A stretch of 64,000 nucleotides of DNA, from NCBI RefSeq assembly GCF_900156165.1, contig NZ_FTMY01000003.1:248001-312000 (forward strand). The letters are read 5' to 3'. Below are positions 55,888-64,000 of this stretch, one piece after another. The translations under genes were made by a program, and so were the position numbers. This DNA comes from Pseudacidovorax sp. RU35E. GTDB lineage: Bacteria > Pseudomonadota > Gammaproteobacteria > Burkholderiales > Burkholderiaceae_C. The notes below the pieces were generated by a model, which was not told the origin of the DNA, ran no database searches, and saw nothing but the letters and a program-made list of their open reading frames with translations. Every line of letters begins with the position of its first letter. Position 1 is the first letter of the stretch.

Positions 55888-56862
55888 ATGAAGCTGCTCA
55901 AGCCCCTGGCCTCACGGCTGCTGCAGGCCCTGGGCCTGGTGCTGGCCGTGGTGGTGCTCAACTTCGCGCTGGTGCATGCCGCGCCCGGCGATCCGGTGGA
56001 GACCATCGCCGGCATGAGCGGTGGCATGTCCGAGGAGCTGAAGGCCGAGCTGCGCCAGAGCTACGGCCTGGATCGGCCGCTGCCGGTGCAGCTGGGCATC
56101 TACCTCGGGCGCGTGGTCCGGCTCGACCTGGGCCAGTCCTACATCTTCAACCTGCCGGTGGTCGACCTGATCGCCGAGCGCATTCCGGCGACGCTGCTGC
56201 TGGTGCTCAGTTCGGTGATCTGCGCCTTCCTGCTGGGCACCGCCCTGGGCGTGCTGGCCGCGCGCAAGCCCAACGCATGGCTGTCGCAGGCCATCACCGT
56301 CTTCTCGCTGGTGGGCTTCGCGGCGCCGGTGTTCTGGAGCGGGATGATGCTGATGATCCTGTTCGCCTCGGTGTGGCCGATCCTGCCCGTGTCGGACATG
56401 CGCTCGGTGGACAGCGACGGCCGCGGGCTCGCCGGCGTGGTGGACGTGTTGTGGCACCTGGTGCTGCCGATGTTCACGCTGTCGATGGTGTACCTGGCGC
56501 AGTACAGCCGGCTGGCGCGCGCCAGCATGCTGGAGGTGCTGGGCGCCGACTTCATCCGCACGGCGAGGGCCAAGGGCCTGGCCGAGGGCGTGGTGCTCTA
56601 CAAGCATGCGCTGCGCAACGCGGTGCTGCCGGTGGTGACGGTGCTGGGCCTGCAGTTCGGCAACGTGCTGGCGGGCGCCATTTTGGTCGAGACGGTCTTC
56701 AACTGGCCGGGCCTGGGCCGACTGGCCTACGAGTCGGTGCTGCGCCGCGACTACCCGACCATCCTGGGCGTGCTGCTGCTGTCGGCCGTGGTGGTGCTGG
56801 TGATGAACCTGCTGACCGATCTCTGCTACCGCCTGATCGACCCCCGCATCAAAAGCAAGTAA
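55888..56862 (+). CDS. ABC transporter permease, DppB type
   Basis: The 324-residue inner-membrane permease has about six helices and the DppB/GsiC N-terminal pattern FALVHAAPGDPVETIAG. The ATPase-contacting segment is LGADFIRTARAKGLAEGVVL. It starts 7 bp after the binding-protein stop and ends 3 bp before the second permease. Confidence 0.92.
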   Translation: MKLLKPLASRLLQALGLVLAVVVLNFALVHAAPGDPVETIAGMSGGMSEELKAELRQSYGLDRPLPVQLGIYLGRVVRLDLGQSYIFNLPVVDLIAERIPATLLLVLSSVICAFLLGTALGVLAARKPNAWLSQAITVFSLVGFAAPVFWSGMMLMILFASVWPILPVSDMRSVDSDGRGLAGVVDVLWHLVLPMFTLSMVYLAQYSRLARASMLEVLGADFIRTARAKGLAEGVVLYKHALRNAVLPVVTVLGLQFGNVLAGAILVETVFNWPGLGRLAYESVLRRDYPTILGVLLLSAVVVLVMNLLTDLCYRLIDPRIKSK

Positions 56863-56865
56863 GCG

Positions 56866-57768
56866 ATGTCCGCCCTTCCCATCTCCCCTGGCGAGCCCGC
56901 AACGGCCGCCATGCCGCTGCCGGCCGCGCCCTCGCCCGCGCGCGAGGCGCTGGCCATGTTCATGCGCAACCCGGCCGCGGTCGCCGGGCTGCTGCTGCTC
57001 TCGCTCATCGTGCTCGTCGCGGTGATCGGGCCGTGGCTGGTGCAGGCCGATCCCTTCGAGATCCGCGGCGCGCCGCTCAGCCCACCGGGCACCGAGGACG
57101 TGTGGCTGGGCACCGACCAGCTCGGCCGCGACGTCGGCATCGCGCTGCTCTACGGCGGCCGGGCCACGCTGCTGGTGGGCGCGGTGGCGGCGCTGCTGTC
57201 GGTGACCATCGGCGTCACGCTGGGTGCGCTGGCCGGCTTCTATGGGGGCCGGGTCGATGCGCTGCTGATGCGCGTCACCGAGTTCTTCCAGGTGCTGCCG
57301 GCGCTGCTCTTCGCCATGGTGGTGGTCACGCTGTTCTCGCCCAGCCTGGTGACGGTGGTGCTGTCCATCGGCCTGGTGAGCTGGCCGGGCACCGCGCGGC
57401 TGGCGCGGGCCGAGTTCATGAAGGTGCGCGACCTGGAGTTCGTGCGGGCCGAGCGCGCCATCGGCGCCGGCAATGCACGGCTGATCTGGAAGGTGATCCT
57501 GCCCAACGCCATCGCGCCGCTGGTGGTCTCGGCCACGCTGGCCGTGGGCTCCGCCATCCTGTTCGAGGCCGGCCTGTCCTTCCTGGGCCTGGGCGACCCC
57601 AACCTGATGAGCTGGGGAATGATGATCGGCAGCAGCCGCCAGTACGTGCTCTCGGCCTGGTGGGCGGTGGCGATCCCGGGTGCGGCCATCTTCCTGACCG
57701 TGCTGGCCGTGAGCCTGATCGGCGATGGGCTCAACGATGCCCTCAACCCCAAGTTGCGGGAGCGATGA
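56866..57768 (+). CDS. ABC transporter permease, DppC type
   Basis: The 300-residue permease has an N-terminal cytoplasmic stretch, then the DppC landmark EDVWLGTDQLGRDVGIALLY near residue 78. The EAA-type loop is EFVRAERAIGAGNARLIWKV, and GLSFLGLGDPNLMSWGMMI is near the end. It is followed by the ATPase gene after 1 bp. Confidence 0.92.
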   Translation: MSALPISPGEPATAAMPLPAAPSPAREALAMFMRNPAAVAGLLLLSLIVLVAVIGPWLVQADPFEIRGAPLSPPGTEDVWLGTDQLGRDVGIALLYGGRATLLVGAVAALLSVTIGVTLGALAGFYGGRVDALLMRVTEFFQVLPALLFAMVVVTLFSPSLVTVVLSIGLVSWPGTARLARAEFMKVRDLEFVRAERAIGAGNARLIWKVILPNAIAPLVVSATLAVGSAILFEAGLSFLGLGDPNLMSWGMMIGSSRQYVLSAWWAVAIPGAAIFLTVLAVSLIGDGLNDALNPKLRER

Positions 57769-57769
57769 C

Positions 57770-58813
<1,044 letters not shown>

Positions 58814-58833
58814 ACCCGAGCGCCGTTGCCGCC

Positions 58834-59883
58834 ATGAGCCAACTCATCCCCTTCCCCAACATGCCCGCTCCCGTCATGCCGCCGCCGCCGGTGCTGCTCT
58901 CCGTCACCGACCTCAAGGTGCACTTCCCCAGCGCCGGTGGCCGCGTGGTGCGGGCGGTGGACGGGGTGAGCTTCGAGCTGCGCCGCGGCACCACGCTGGC
59001 CGTGGTGGGCGAATCGGGCTCGGGCAAGACCACCACCGCCCTGGCCGTGATGCGGCTCGCGCCCATCACCGAGGGCGGCATCCGCCTGGGCACCACCGAG
59101 CTGAGCCTGGTCAATGGCGAGAACCTGCGCCGCGCGCGCAGCCGGCTGCAGATGGTTTTCCAGGACCCGTATTCCTCGCTCAACCCGCGCCAGCGCGTGG
59201 GCGAGGCGGTGCGCGCGCCGCTGGACCTGATGAAGATCGGCACGCCCGCCGAGCGCGCGGCGCGCGTGGACGAGCTCTTCCACGCCGTCGGCCTGCGGCC
59301 CGAGCAGCAGCACCTGTTCCCGCACCAGTTCTCGGGCGGCCAGCGCCAGCGCATCAACATCGCGCGCGCCCTGGCCACCAACCCGGAGCTGGTGGTCTGC
59401 GACGAGCCGGTGTCGGCGCTGGACATCGCCATCCGCGCGCAGATCCTCAACCTGCTCGCGCGGCTGCAGCGTGAGCTGGGGCTGACCTACCTGTTCATCT
59501 CGCACGACATGGCGGTGGTGGAGCACATCTGCGACGAGATCGCCGTCATGTACCTGGGCCAGATCGTGGAGCGCGCGCCGCGCCGCACCTTCTTCGCCCG
59601 GCCGCTGCATCCCTACAGCGTGGCGCTGATGTCGGCCGTGCCCACGGTGCGCGGCGGCCGTGCGCGGGCGGCGCAGCGCATCCGGCTGGTGGGCGATCCG
59701 CCCAGCCCGCTCGATCCGCCTGCGGGCTGCCGCTTCGCCGGCCGCTGCCCCGTCGCCGAGCCGGCCTGCAGCCAGCCGCAGCAGCTGCGCGAGGTGCAGC
59801 CCGGCCACTGGGTGGCCTGCCACAAGGTCACGCTGCAGGCAGGCCGGCCGGTGCCACCGCTGGCGCTGCCGGATGCGGCGTGA
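58834..59883 (+). CDS. ABC transporter ATPase, DppF type
   Basis: The 349-residue second ATPase has Walker [16 protein letters not shown]-loop [20 protein letters not shown], signature [15 protein letters not shown], Walker [14 protein letters not shown] and the C-terminal [14 protein letters not shown]. It completes the binding protein, two-permease, two-ATPase set. An amidohydrolase follows after 81 bp, possibly acting on the imported compound. Confidence 0.93.
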   Translation: MSQLIPFPNMPAPVMPPPPVLLSVTDLKVHFPSAGGRVVRAVDGVSFELRRGTTLAVVGESGSGKTTTALAVMRLAPITEGGIRLGTTELSLVNGENLRRARSRLQMVFQDPYSSLNPRQRVGEAVRAPLDLMKIGTPAERAARVDELFHAVGLRPEQQHLFPHQFSGGQRQRINIARALATNPELVVCDEPVSALDIAIRAQILNLLARLQRELGLTYLFISHDMAVVEHICDEIAVMYLGQIVERAPRRTFFARPLHPYSVALMSAVPTVRGGRARAAQRIRLVGDPPSPLDPPAGCRFAGRCPVAEPACSQPQQLREVQPGHWVACHKVTLQAGRPVPPLALPDAA

Positions 59884-59964
59884 CGCGGCCCGACCTGGCC
59901 TGAACACCTGCCATCGACACGGCCGCCGCATCCGGGCCGTGCGCCTTCAACCGACCCCCACACC

Positions 59965-61620
59965 ATGTCCCCCATCACCGTCTTCCAGGCCCGCCAGATC
60001 CTCACCATGAACCCGCGCCAGCCGCAGGCCACCCACGTGGCCGTGCGCGAGGGCCGCATCCTGGGCGTGGGTGACCTGGCGCGCATGCAGGCTTTCGGCG
60101 ACTTCACGCTCGACAGCCGCTATGCCGATCAGGTGCTGATGCCCGGCCTGGTCGAAGGCCATTCGCACCTCATGGCGGGCGGGCTGTGGAAGTTCAGCTT
60201 CGTCGGCTTCCATGCGCGCACCTCGCCCGACGGCCGCGTGTGGGAAGGCTGCCGCAACTTCGACGAGGTGATCGCCCGCCTGCGCGCCGCCGACGTCGCG
60301 CTCACCGACCCCCAGGCGCCGCTGCTGGCCTGGGGCTTCGATCCGCTCTTCTTCGGCACCGAGCGCATGACGGTGGACCACCTGGACCAGGTCTCCACCA
60401 CGCGGCCCGTGGTCATCCTGCATGCCAGCCAGCACCTGATGAACGTCAACCGCGCCGCGCTGGCCGCGGCCGGCATCGACCGCGACACCGACATCGAGGG
60501 CATCGCCCGCTTTGCCGATGGCGAGCCCAGCGGCGAGCTGCAGGAGTTCGCGGCCATGTTCCCCATCACGCGGCTGGTGGGCAACATCTTCCGCATCACC
60601 GGCTCCTCGCCCGAGAGCCTGCGCCTGTTCGGCCAGATGGCGCGGCTGGCCGGCGTGACCACGGCCACCGACCTGGTCAACGACCTGGCCGAGCCCAACC
60701 ATGCGGCCATGATGCAGGTCACCGGCGAGCCCGGCTTTCCGGTGCGGCTGGTGCCGGCCTACCTGTGCCTGGACGGCAGCCTCAACCGCGCGCAGGGCGC
60801 AGCGCGCATCCGCCAGCGGCAGGCGCAGGCCGAGGCAGAAGGCAATGACAAGCTGCACTACGGCCTGGTCAAGATCGTGGCCGACGGCTCCATCCAGGGC
60901 TTCACCGCCCGTGTGCGCTGGCCGGGGTACCACAACGGTGCGCCCAACGGCATCTGGATCCTGCCGCCGGCGGAGCTCAAGGCCGCCATCCGCGACTTCC
61001 ATGCGCAGGGCTTCCAGCTGCACATCCACACCAACGGCGACGAGGCCACCGAGCTGGCGCTGGACGGCATCGAAGAGGCGCTGGCCGCGCACCCGCGCGC
61101 CGACCACCGCCACACGCTGCAGCACTGCCAGATGGCCGACGCGGCGCAGTTCCGCCGCATGGCCACGCTGGGCGTGTGCGCCAACCTGTTCGCCAACCAC
61201 ATCTACTACTGGGGCGAGGCGCACCTGGCCCAGACCATGGGTCCCGACCGCGCCTTCCGCATGGACGCCTGCGCCACCGCGCTGGCGCACGGCGTGCCGC
61301 TGGCCATCCATTCCGACGCGCCCATCACGCCGCTGGCACCGCTGTTCACCGCCTGGTGCGCGGTCAACCGGCTGACGTCGAGTGGCCGCGTGCTGGGCGA
61401 GGCCGAGCGCATCGGCGTGCCCGAGGCGCTGTGGGCCATCACCCAGGGCGCGGCCTACACCCTGGGCCTGGACGACCGCATCGGCTCGATCGAGGTGGGC
61501 AAGTGGGCCGACTTCTGCGTGCTGGACGAGAGTCCGCTGGCCGTCGCGCCCGAGGCATTGAAGGACCTGCGCGTGGCCGGCACGGTGATCGGCGGCGTGC
61601 CGACCGAGGCGGCGGCGTGA
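59965..61620 (+). CDS. Amidohydrolase of the YtcJ/Amidohydrolase_3 family
   Basis: The 551-residue metal-dependent hydrolase has the first metal motif HSH in LMPGLVEGHSHLMAGGLWKF. Others are IHTNGDEATELALDGIEEAL, THD-like histidines in ADHRHTLQHCQMAD and the C-terminal metal aspartate in IHSDAPITPLAPLFTAW. GSIEVGKWADFCVLDESPL is typical of this group. The substrate is unknown. Its place after a dipeptide-type importer and before a CobW-type GTPase suggests hydrolysis of an imported amide with a metal supplied by that GTPase; this is inference. Confidence 0.88.
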   Translation: MSPITVFQARQILTMNPRQPQATHVAVREGRILGVGDLARMQAFGDFTLDSRYADQVLMPGLVEGHSHLMAGGLWKFSFVGFHARTSPDGRVWEGCRNFDEVIARLRAADVALTDPQAPLLAWGFDPLFFGTERMTVDHLDQVSTTRPVVILHASQHLMNVNRAALAAAGIDRDTDIEGIARFADGEPSGELQEFAAMFPITRLVGNIFRITGSSPESLRLFGQMARLAGVTTATDLVNDLAEPNHAAMMQVTGEPGFPVRLVPAYLCLDGSLNRAQGAARIRQRQAQAEAEGNDKLHYGLVKIVADGSIQGFTARVRWPGYHNGAPNGIWILPPAELKAAIRDFHAQGFQLHIHTNGDEATELALDGIEEALAAHPRADHRHTLQHCQMADAAQFRRMATLGVCANLFANHIYYWGEAHLAQTMGPDRAFRMDACATALAHGVPLAIHSDAPITPLAPLFTAWCAVNRLTSSGRVLGEAERIGVPEALWAITQGAAYTLGLDDRIGSIEVGKWADFCVLDESPLAVAPEALKDLRVAGTVIGGVPTEAAA

Positions 61621-61660
61621 GGGGCGCGATGCGCTTCGCACGCGCAGGCGGGCTGCCGAC

Positions 61661-62644
61661 ATGAGGCCGCGCATCCCCCTCACCGTCATCGGCGGCTTCC
61701 TGGGCGCGGGCAAGACCACGCTGCTCAACCACCTGCTCGCGCAGTCGGGCGGCCGGCGCATCGCCGTGCTGGTCAACGACTTCGGCGCCATCAACATCGA
61801 CCGCGCGCTCATCGCCAGCGAAGAGGCCGGCGCCATCGAACTGACCAACGGCTGCGTCTGCTGCGCCATCGGCGACGACCTGACCACCGCGCTCATCGGC
61901 CTGATCGAGCGCGATCGACCGCCCGAGGCCATCGTGATCGAGGCCAGCGGCGTCTCCGACCCCTGGCGCATCGCCCAAGTCGGCCTCGCCGACCCCGCCC
62001 TGGCGCTGGACGCCGTGCTGGTGCTGGCCGACGCCACCATGCTGCGCGAGCAGGCGGCCGACCCGCTGCTGGCCGACAGCGTGCGGCGGCAACTGGATGC
62101 GGCGGACCTGCTGGTGCTGAACAAGACCGACCTGGTCGACGCGGCCGCGCTGGCTGGCCTGCGTGCATGGCTCGATGACGAATGGCCCGCCACGCCGCGC
62201 ATCGAGACCGTGCAGGCCCGCGTGCCGTCCGCGCTGCTGCAGGCACCGCGCCTGCCGCGGGCGGACGAAGGCCATGCGCATTGCGCGGCCTGCGAGGGCG
62301 AGCACGGCCATCACCATGACCACGGCGACGTGGACCATGCCCAGCTCTTCGAGACCTGGGCCCTGCGCGATGCACCGGTCTTCCACGCGCCGGCCCTGCG
62401 TGCGCTGCTCAAGGCCATGCCGCCCGGCGTGCTGCGCCTCAAGGGCCTGGTGCGCACCGACGCGCATGCGGGCCTGGTGGAGCTGCAGTTTGCTGGCCGC
62501 CACGGCGCGCTGCGTGCGGCACCAGCCGCCGCCACGCCGGAAGCCGCCGACACCCTGGTCGCCATCGGCCTGCGCGGCCGCTTGCCGGCGCACGAGCTGG
62601 CGCAGCGCCTGCAGGCCGCCGCCGCCATAAAGGAGGCCGCATGA
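61661..62644 (+). CDS. CobW/COG0523 family metal-trafficking GTPase
   Basis: The 327-residue GTPase has Walker A GGFLGAGKTTLLNHLL near residue 11 and the metal-binding NGCVCCAIGDDL near residue 66. A histidine/cysteine-rich loop near residues 205-225 holds GHAHCAACEGEHGHHHDHGD, and NKTDLVD is the guanine-specificity motif. COG0523 proteins deliver zinc, cobalt or iron to client enzymes. The His-rich loop favours zinc. The adjacent amidohydrolase is a natural client. It overlaps the next gene by ATGA. Confidence 0.9.
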   Translation: MRPRIPLTVIGGFLGAGKTTLLNHLLAQSGGRRIAVLVNDFGAINIDRALIASEEAGAIELTNGCVCCAIGDDLTTALIGLIERDRPPEAIVIEASGVSDPWRIAQVGLADPALALDAVLVLADATMLREQAADPLLADSVRRQLDAADLLVLNKTDLVDAAALAGLRAWLDDEWPATPRIETVQARVPSALLQAPRLPRADEGHAHCAACEGEHGHHHDHGDVDHAQLFETWALRDAPVFHAPALRALLKAMPPGVLRLKGLVRTDAHAGLVELQFAGRHGALRAAPAAATPEAADTLVAIGLRGRLPAHELAQRLQAAAAIKEAA

Positions 62645-63564
62645 CCCGCCCCGCCCACGGCTTCGCCGGCCTGGACCTGCTCGCCGCCCTCGGCGTGGTG
62701 GTCATCTGGGGCCTCAACTTCGTGGCGATGAAGTACTCGCTGCGCGACTTCACGCCCTTCCAACTGGGCTTCTTCCGCTACGTGTTCGCGGTGCTGCCGC
62801 TGATCTTCTTCGTGCGCAAGCCGCGCCTGTCCTGGCGCTGGCTGGTGCCCGCCGGCCTGGCGCAGCTGGGCCAGTTCGGCCTGCTCTTCGTCGCGCTGAA
62901 GGTGGGCATGACGGCGGCCCTGGCCTCGGTGCTGATGCAGACGCAGGTCTTCTTCACCACGCTGCTGGGCGTGGCCTTGCTGGGCGAGCGCCTGTCCGGG
63001 CCGCTGCGCGCGGGCCTCGCGCTCGCCGCGGTGGGCCTGCTGTGCTTCGGCCTCAACTTCACGGGCGGCTCGGCCACGGCCGGCATCACGGTGCTGGGCC
63101 TGGTGCTGAACCTGGGCGGTGCCTTCATGTGGGCGGCCTCCAACATCGTGGCGCGCCGGGCCCAGGCGGCGCAGCCGGGTTATGACCCGCTGCAGTTCGT
63201 GGTGTGGATGTCGCTGGTGCCCATCCTGCCCTTCGGGGCGATGGCGCTGTTCTTCGAACCCGCGGCCACGCACGACCAGTGGCGCCACGCCAGCCTGGGC
63301 GGCTGGCTGGGCGTGGCCTACCTCGGCTGGTTCGCCACCATTGCCGCCTATGCCATGTGGACCGGCCTGCTCAAGCGCCACCCTGCCAACCGCGTCGCGC
63401 CCTTCAGTCTGGGCGTGCCGGTGATCGGGCTGGCGGCCGGCATGCTCACGCTGGGCGAGGGCGTGACGGCCTGGCAGTGGGCCGGCAGCGCCTGCGTTGT
63501 GGCGGCCTTGGGCGTGGTGATGTTTGGCGGGCGCTGGACGGCGCGGCGGCGGGCACAGGCCTGA
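62641..63564 (+). CDS. EamA/DMT family transporter
   Basis: The 307-residue inner-membrane protein has about ten helices arranged as two EamA repeats: VVIWGLNFVAMKYSLRDFTP at the start of the first and LGGAFMWAASNIVARRAQAA at the start of the second. The family usually exports amino acids or metabolites. It overlaps the CobW-type gene and so appears to be in the amidohydrolase operon. A GC-rich hairpin-prone stretch (63579-63616) follows. Confidence 0.9.
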   Translation: MTRPAHGFAGLDLLAALGVVVIWGLNFVAMKYSLRDFTPFQLGFFRYVFAVLPLIFFVRKPRLSWRWLVPAGLAQLGQFGLLFVALKVGMTAALASVLMQTQVFFTTLLGVALLGERLSGPLRAGLALAAVGLLCFGLNFTGGSATAGITVLGLVLNLGGAFMWAASNIVARRAQAAQPGYDPLQFVVWMSLVPILPFGAMALFFEPAATHDQWRHASLGGWLGVAYLGWFATIAAYAMWTGLLKRHPANRVAPFSLGVPVIGLAAGMLTLGEGVTAWQWAGSACVVAALGVVMFGGRWTARRRAQA

Positions 63565-63626
63565 GCCGCGTGCGCCTGCCTCTCCCCACTCCTCTCCCGC
63601 GGGGGGGGAGGGGCTTTGGATGCCGA

Positions 63627-63632
63627 CACAAT
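63627..63632 (+). promoter_or_regulatory. -10 box (CACAAT) for the second EamA gene
   Basis: CACAATCGCCCGCC runs directly into the ATG at 63641, so a message from this box would start at or within two bases of the start codon. It is one of the clearest leaderless-type arrangements in the window. Confidence 0.4.
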
Positions 63633-63640
63633 CGCCCGCC

Positions 63641-64000
63641 ATGGAGACACTCACCCGCCGCCAATGGGCGCTGCTCATTCCGCTGACCATCGCCTGGGGC
63701 ATCAACTGGCCCATCATGAAGGTGGGGGTGGGCGACATGCCGCCGCTGGCCTTTCGCGCGATGTCGCTGTGGCTGGGGGTGCCGGTGCTGGTGGCGGTGC
63801 TGCTGACGATGCGCCTGCCCTTCCGTGTGCCGCGCCGCCACTGGCCCGAGCTGCTGTGGCTGTCGGCCACCAACATGTTCGTCTGGCATGTGTGCATCAT
63901 CATCGCGCTGCGTCACCTGTCGGGCGGGCGTGCGGCCATCCTGGGCTACACGATGCCGGTGTTCTCGGCCATCCTGGGTGCGTGGCTCTTCAACACCCGG
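63641..64000 (+). CDS. EamA/DMT family transporter, cut by window end
   Basis: The first 120 residues are visible: METLTRRQWALLIPLTIAWG, then at least four hydrophobic segments, including NWPIMKVGVGDMPPLAFRAM and a GYTMPVFSAILGAWLFNTR end. This is the first EamA repeat. It is a separate gene from the upstream transporter, 76 bp later, and the two share the family pattern but little direct identity in the part seen. Confidence 0.8.
   Translation, partial: METLTRRQWALLIPLTIAWGINWPIMKVGVGDMPPLAFRAMSLWLGVPVLVAVLLTMRLPFRVPRRHWPELLWLSATNMFVWHVCIIIALRHLSGGRAAILGYTMPVFSAILGAWLFNTR

Noticed and set aside
52737-56027. Open frame of about 1,100 codons antisense to tauY and the binding-protein gene
   Set aside because: Same shadow composition. 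Both plus-strand genes are complete with clear motifs.
63579-63616. Terminator after the first EamA gene
   Set aside because: The CCTCTCCC/GGGGAGG stretch can fold only imperfectly and has no T tract. It is more likely a simple GC-rich repeat.

Overview
The window is high-GC, gene-dense DNA of a betaproteobacterium, most likely a Comamonadaceae-type member of the Burkholderiales. The main support is gene order: hpf-ptsN-hprK-fur-bamE-dapB-exbB-exbD and leuS-lptE-holA match, from memory, the order in that family, and metH is split. The genus cannot be told from the sequence alone.

Layout. 1-7.2 kb: recB (its C-terminal end lies outside the window) and recC on the minus strand, overlapping. 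7.3-11.7 kb: the homocysteine-binding half of a split methionine synthase, the magnesium/cobalt channel corA with a long structured leader, and a UvrD-family helicase. 12-17.2 kb: a housekeeping block for ribosome hibernation, the nitrogen PTS, HPr kinase, Fur, BamE, DapB and ExbB/ExbD. 17.3-27.6 kb: a seven-gene minus-strand glycogen operon (glgB, a zeta-type kinase, a 61-residue protein, glgX, glgC, glgA, glgP). 27.8-34 kb: leuS, lptE, holA, a MTA/SAH nucleosidase and an outer-membrane barrel. 34-42.4 kb: a luciferase-like oxidoreductase, a TonB-dependent siderophore receptor, a 0.9 kb repeat-rich intergenic region, a second glgX, a NUDIX hydrolase and ssb. 42.6-47.6 kb: a ClC channel/exchanger, uvrA and a decayed HepT/MntA toxin-antitoxin locus. 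47.7-54.2 kb: an apparent taurine module (tauABC, a MocR-type regulator, a two-subunit dehydrogenase). 54.3-64 kb: a dipeptide-type ABC transporter, an amidohydrolase, a CobW-type GTPase and two EamA exporters, the second cut by the window end.

How the genes work together. The glycogen operon covers synthesis (GlgC, GlgA, GlgB) and breakdown (GlgX, GlgP). Its most unusual part is the zeta-type kinase and its small partner. The kinase start lies inside the end of glgB, the partner overlaps the kinase by ATGA, and glgX follows 8 bp later, so the pair appears translationally fused into a nucleotide-sugar pathway. The taurine module would import taurine and oxidise it to sulfoacetaldehyde; no gene for the next step (xsc) is in the window. 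The corA leader holds three copies of a 9-bp element that can form mutually exclusive hairpins next to the ribosome binding site.

Many genes have a -10-like box of the form nAnAATCG close to the start codon, at some genes close enough to suggest leaderless or near-leaderless mRNAs. No rRNA, tRNA, CRISPR array, complete insertion sequence or prophage was seen.
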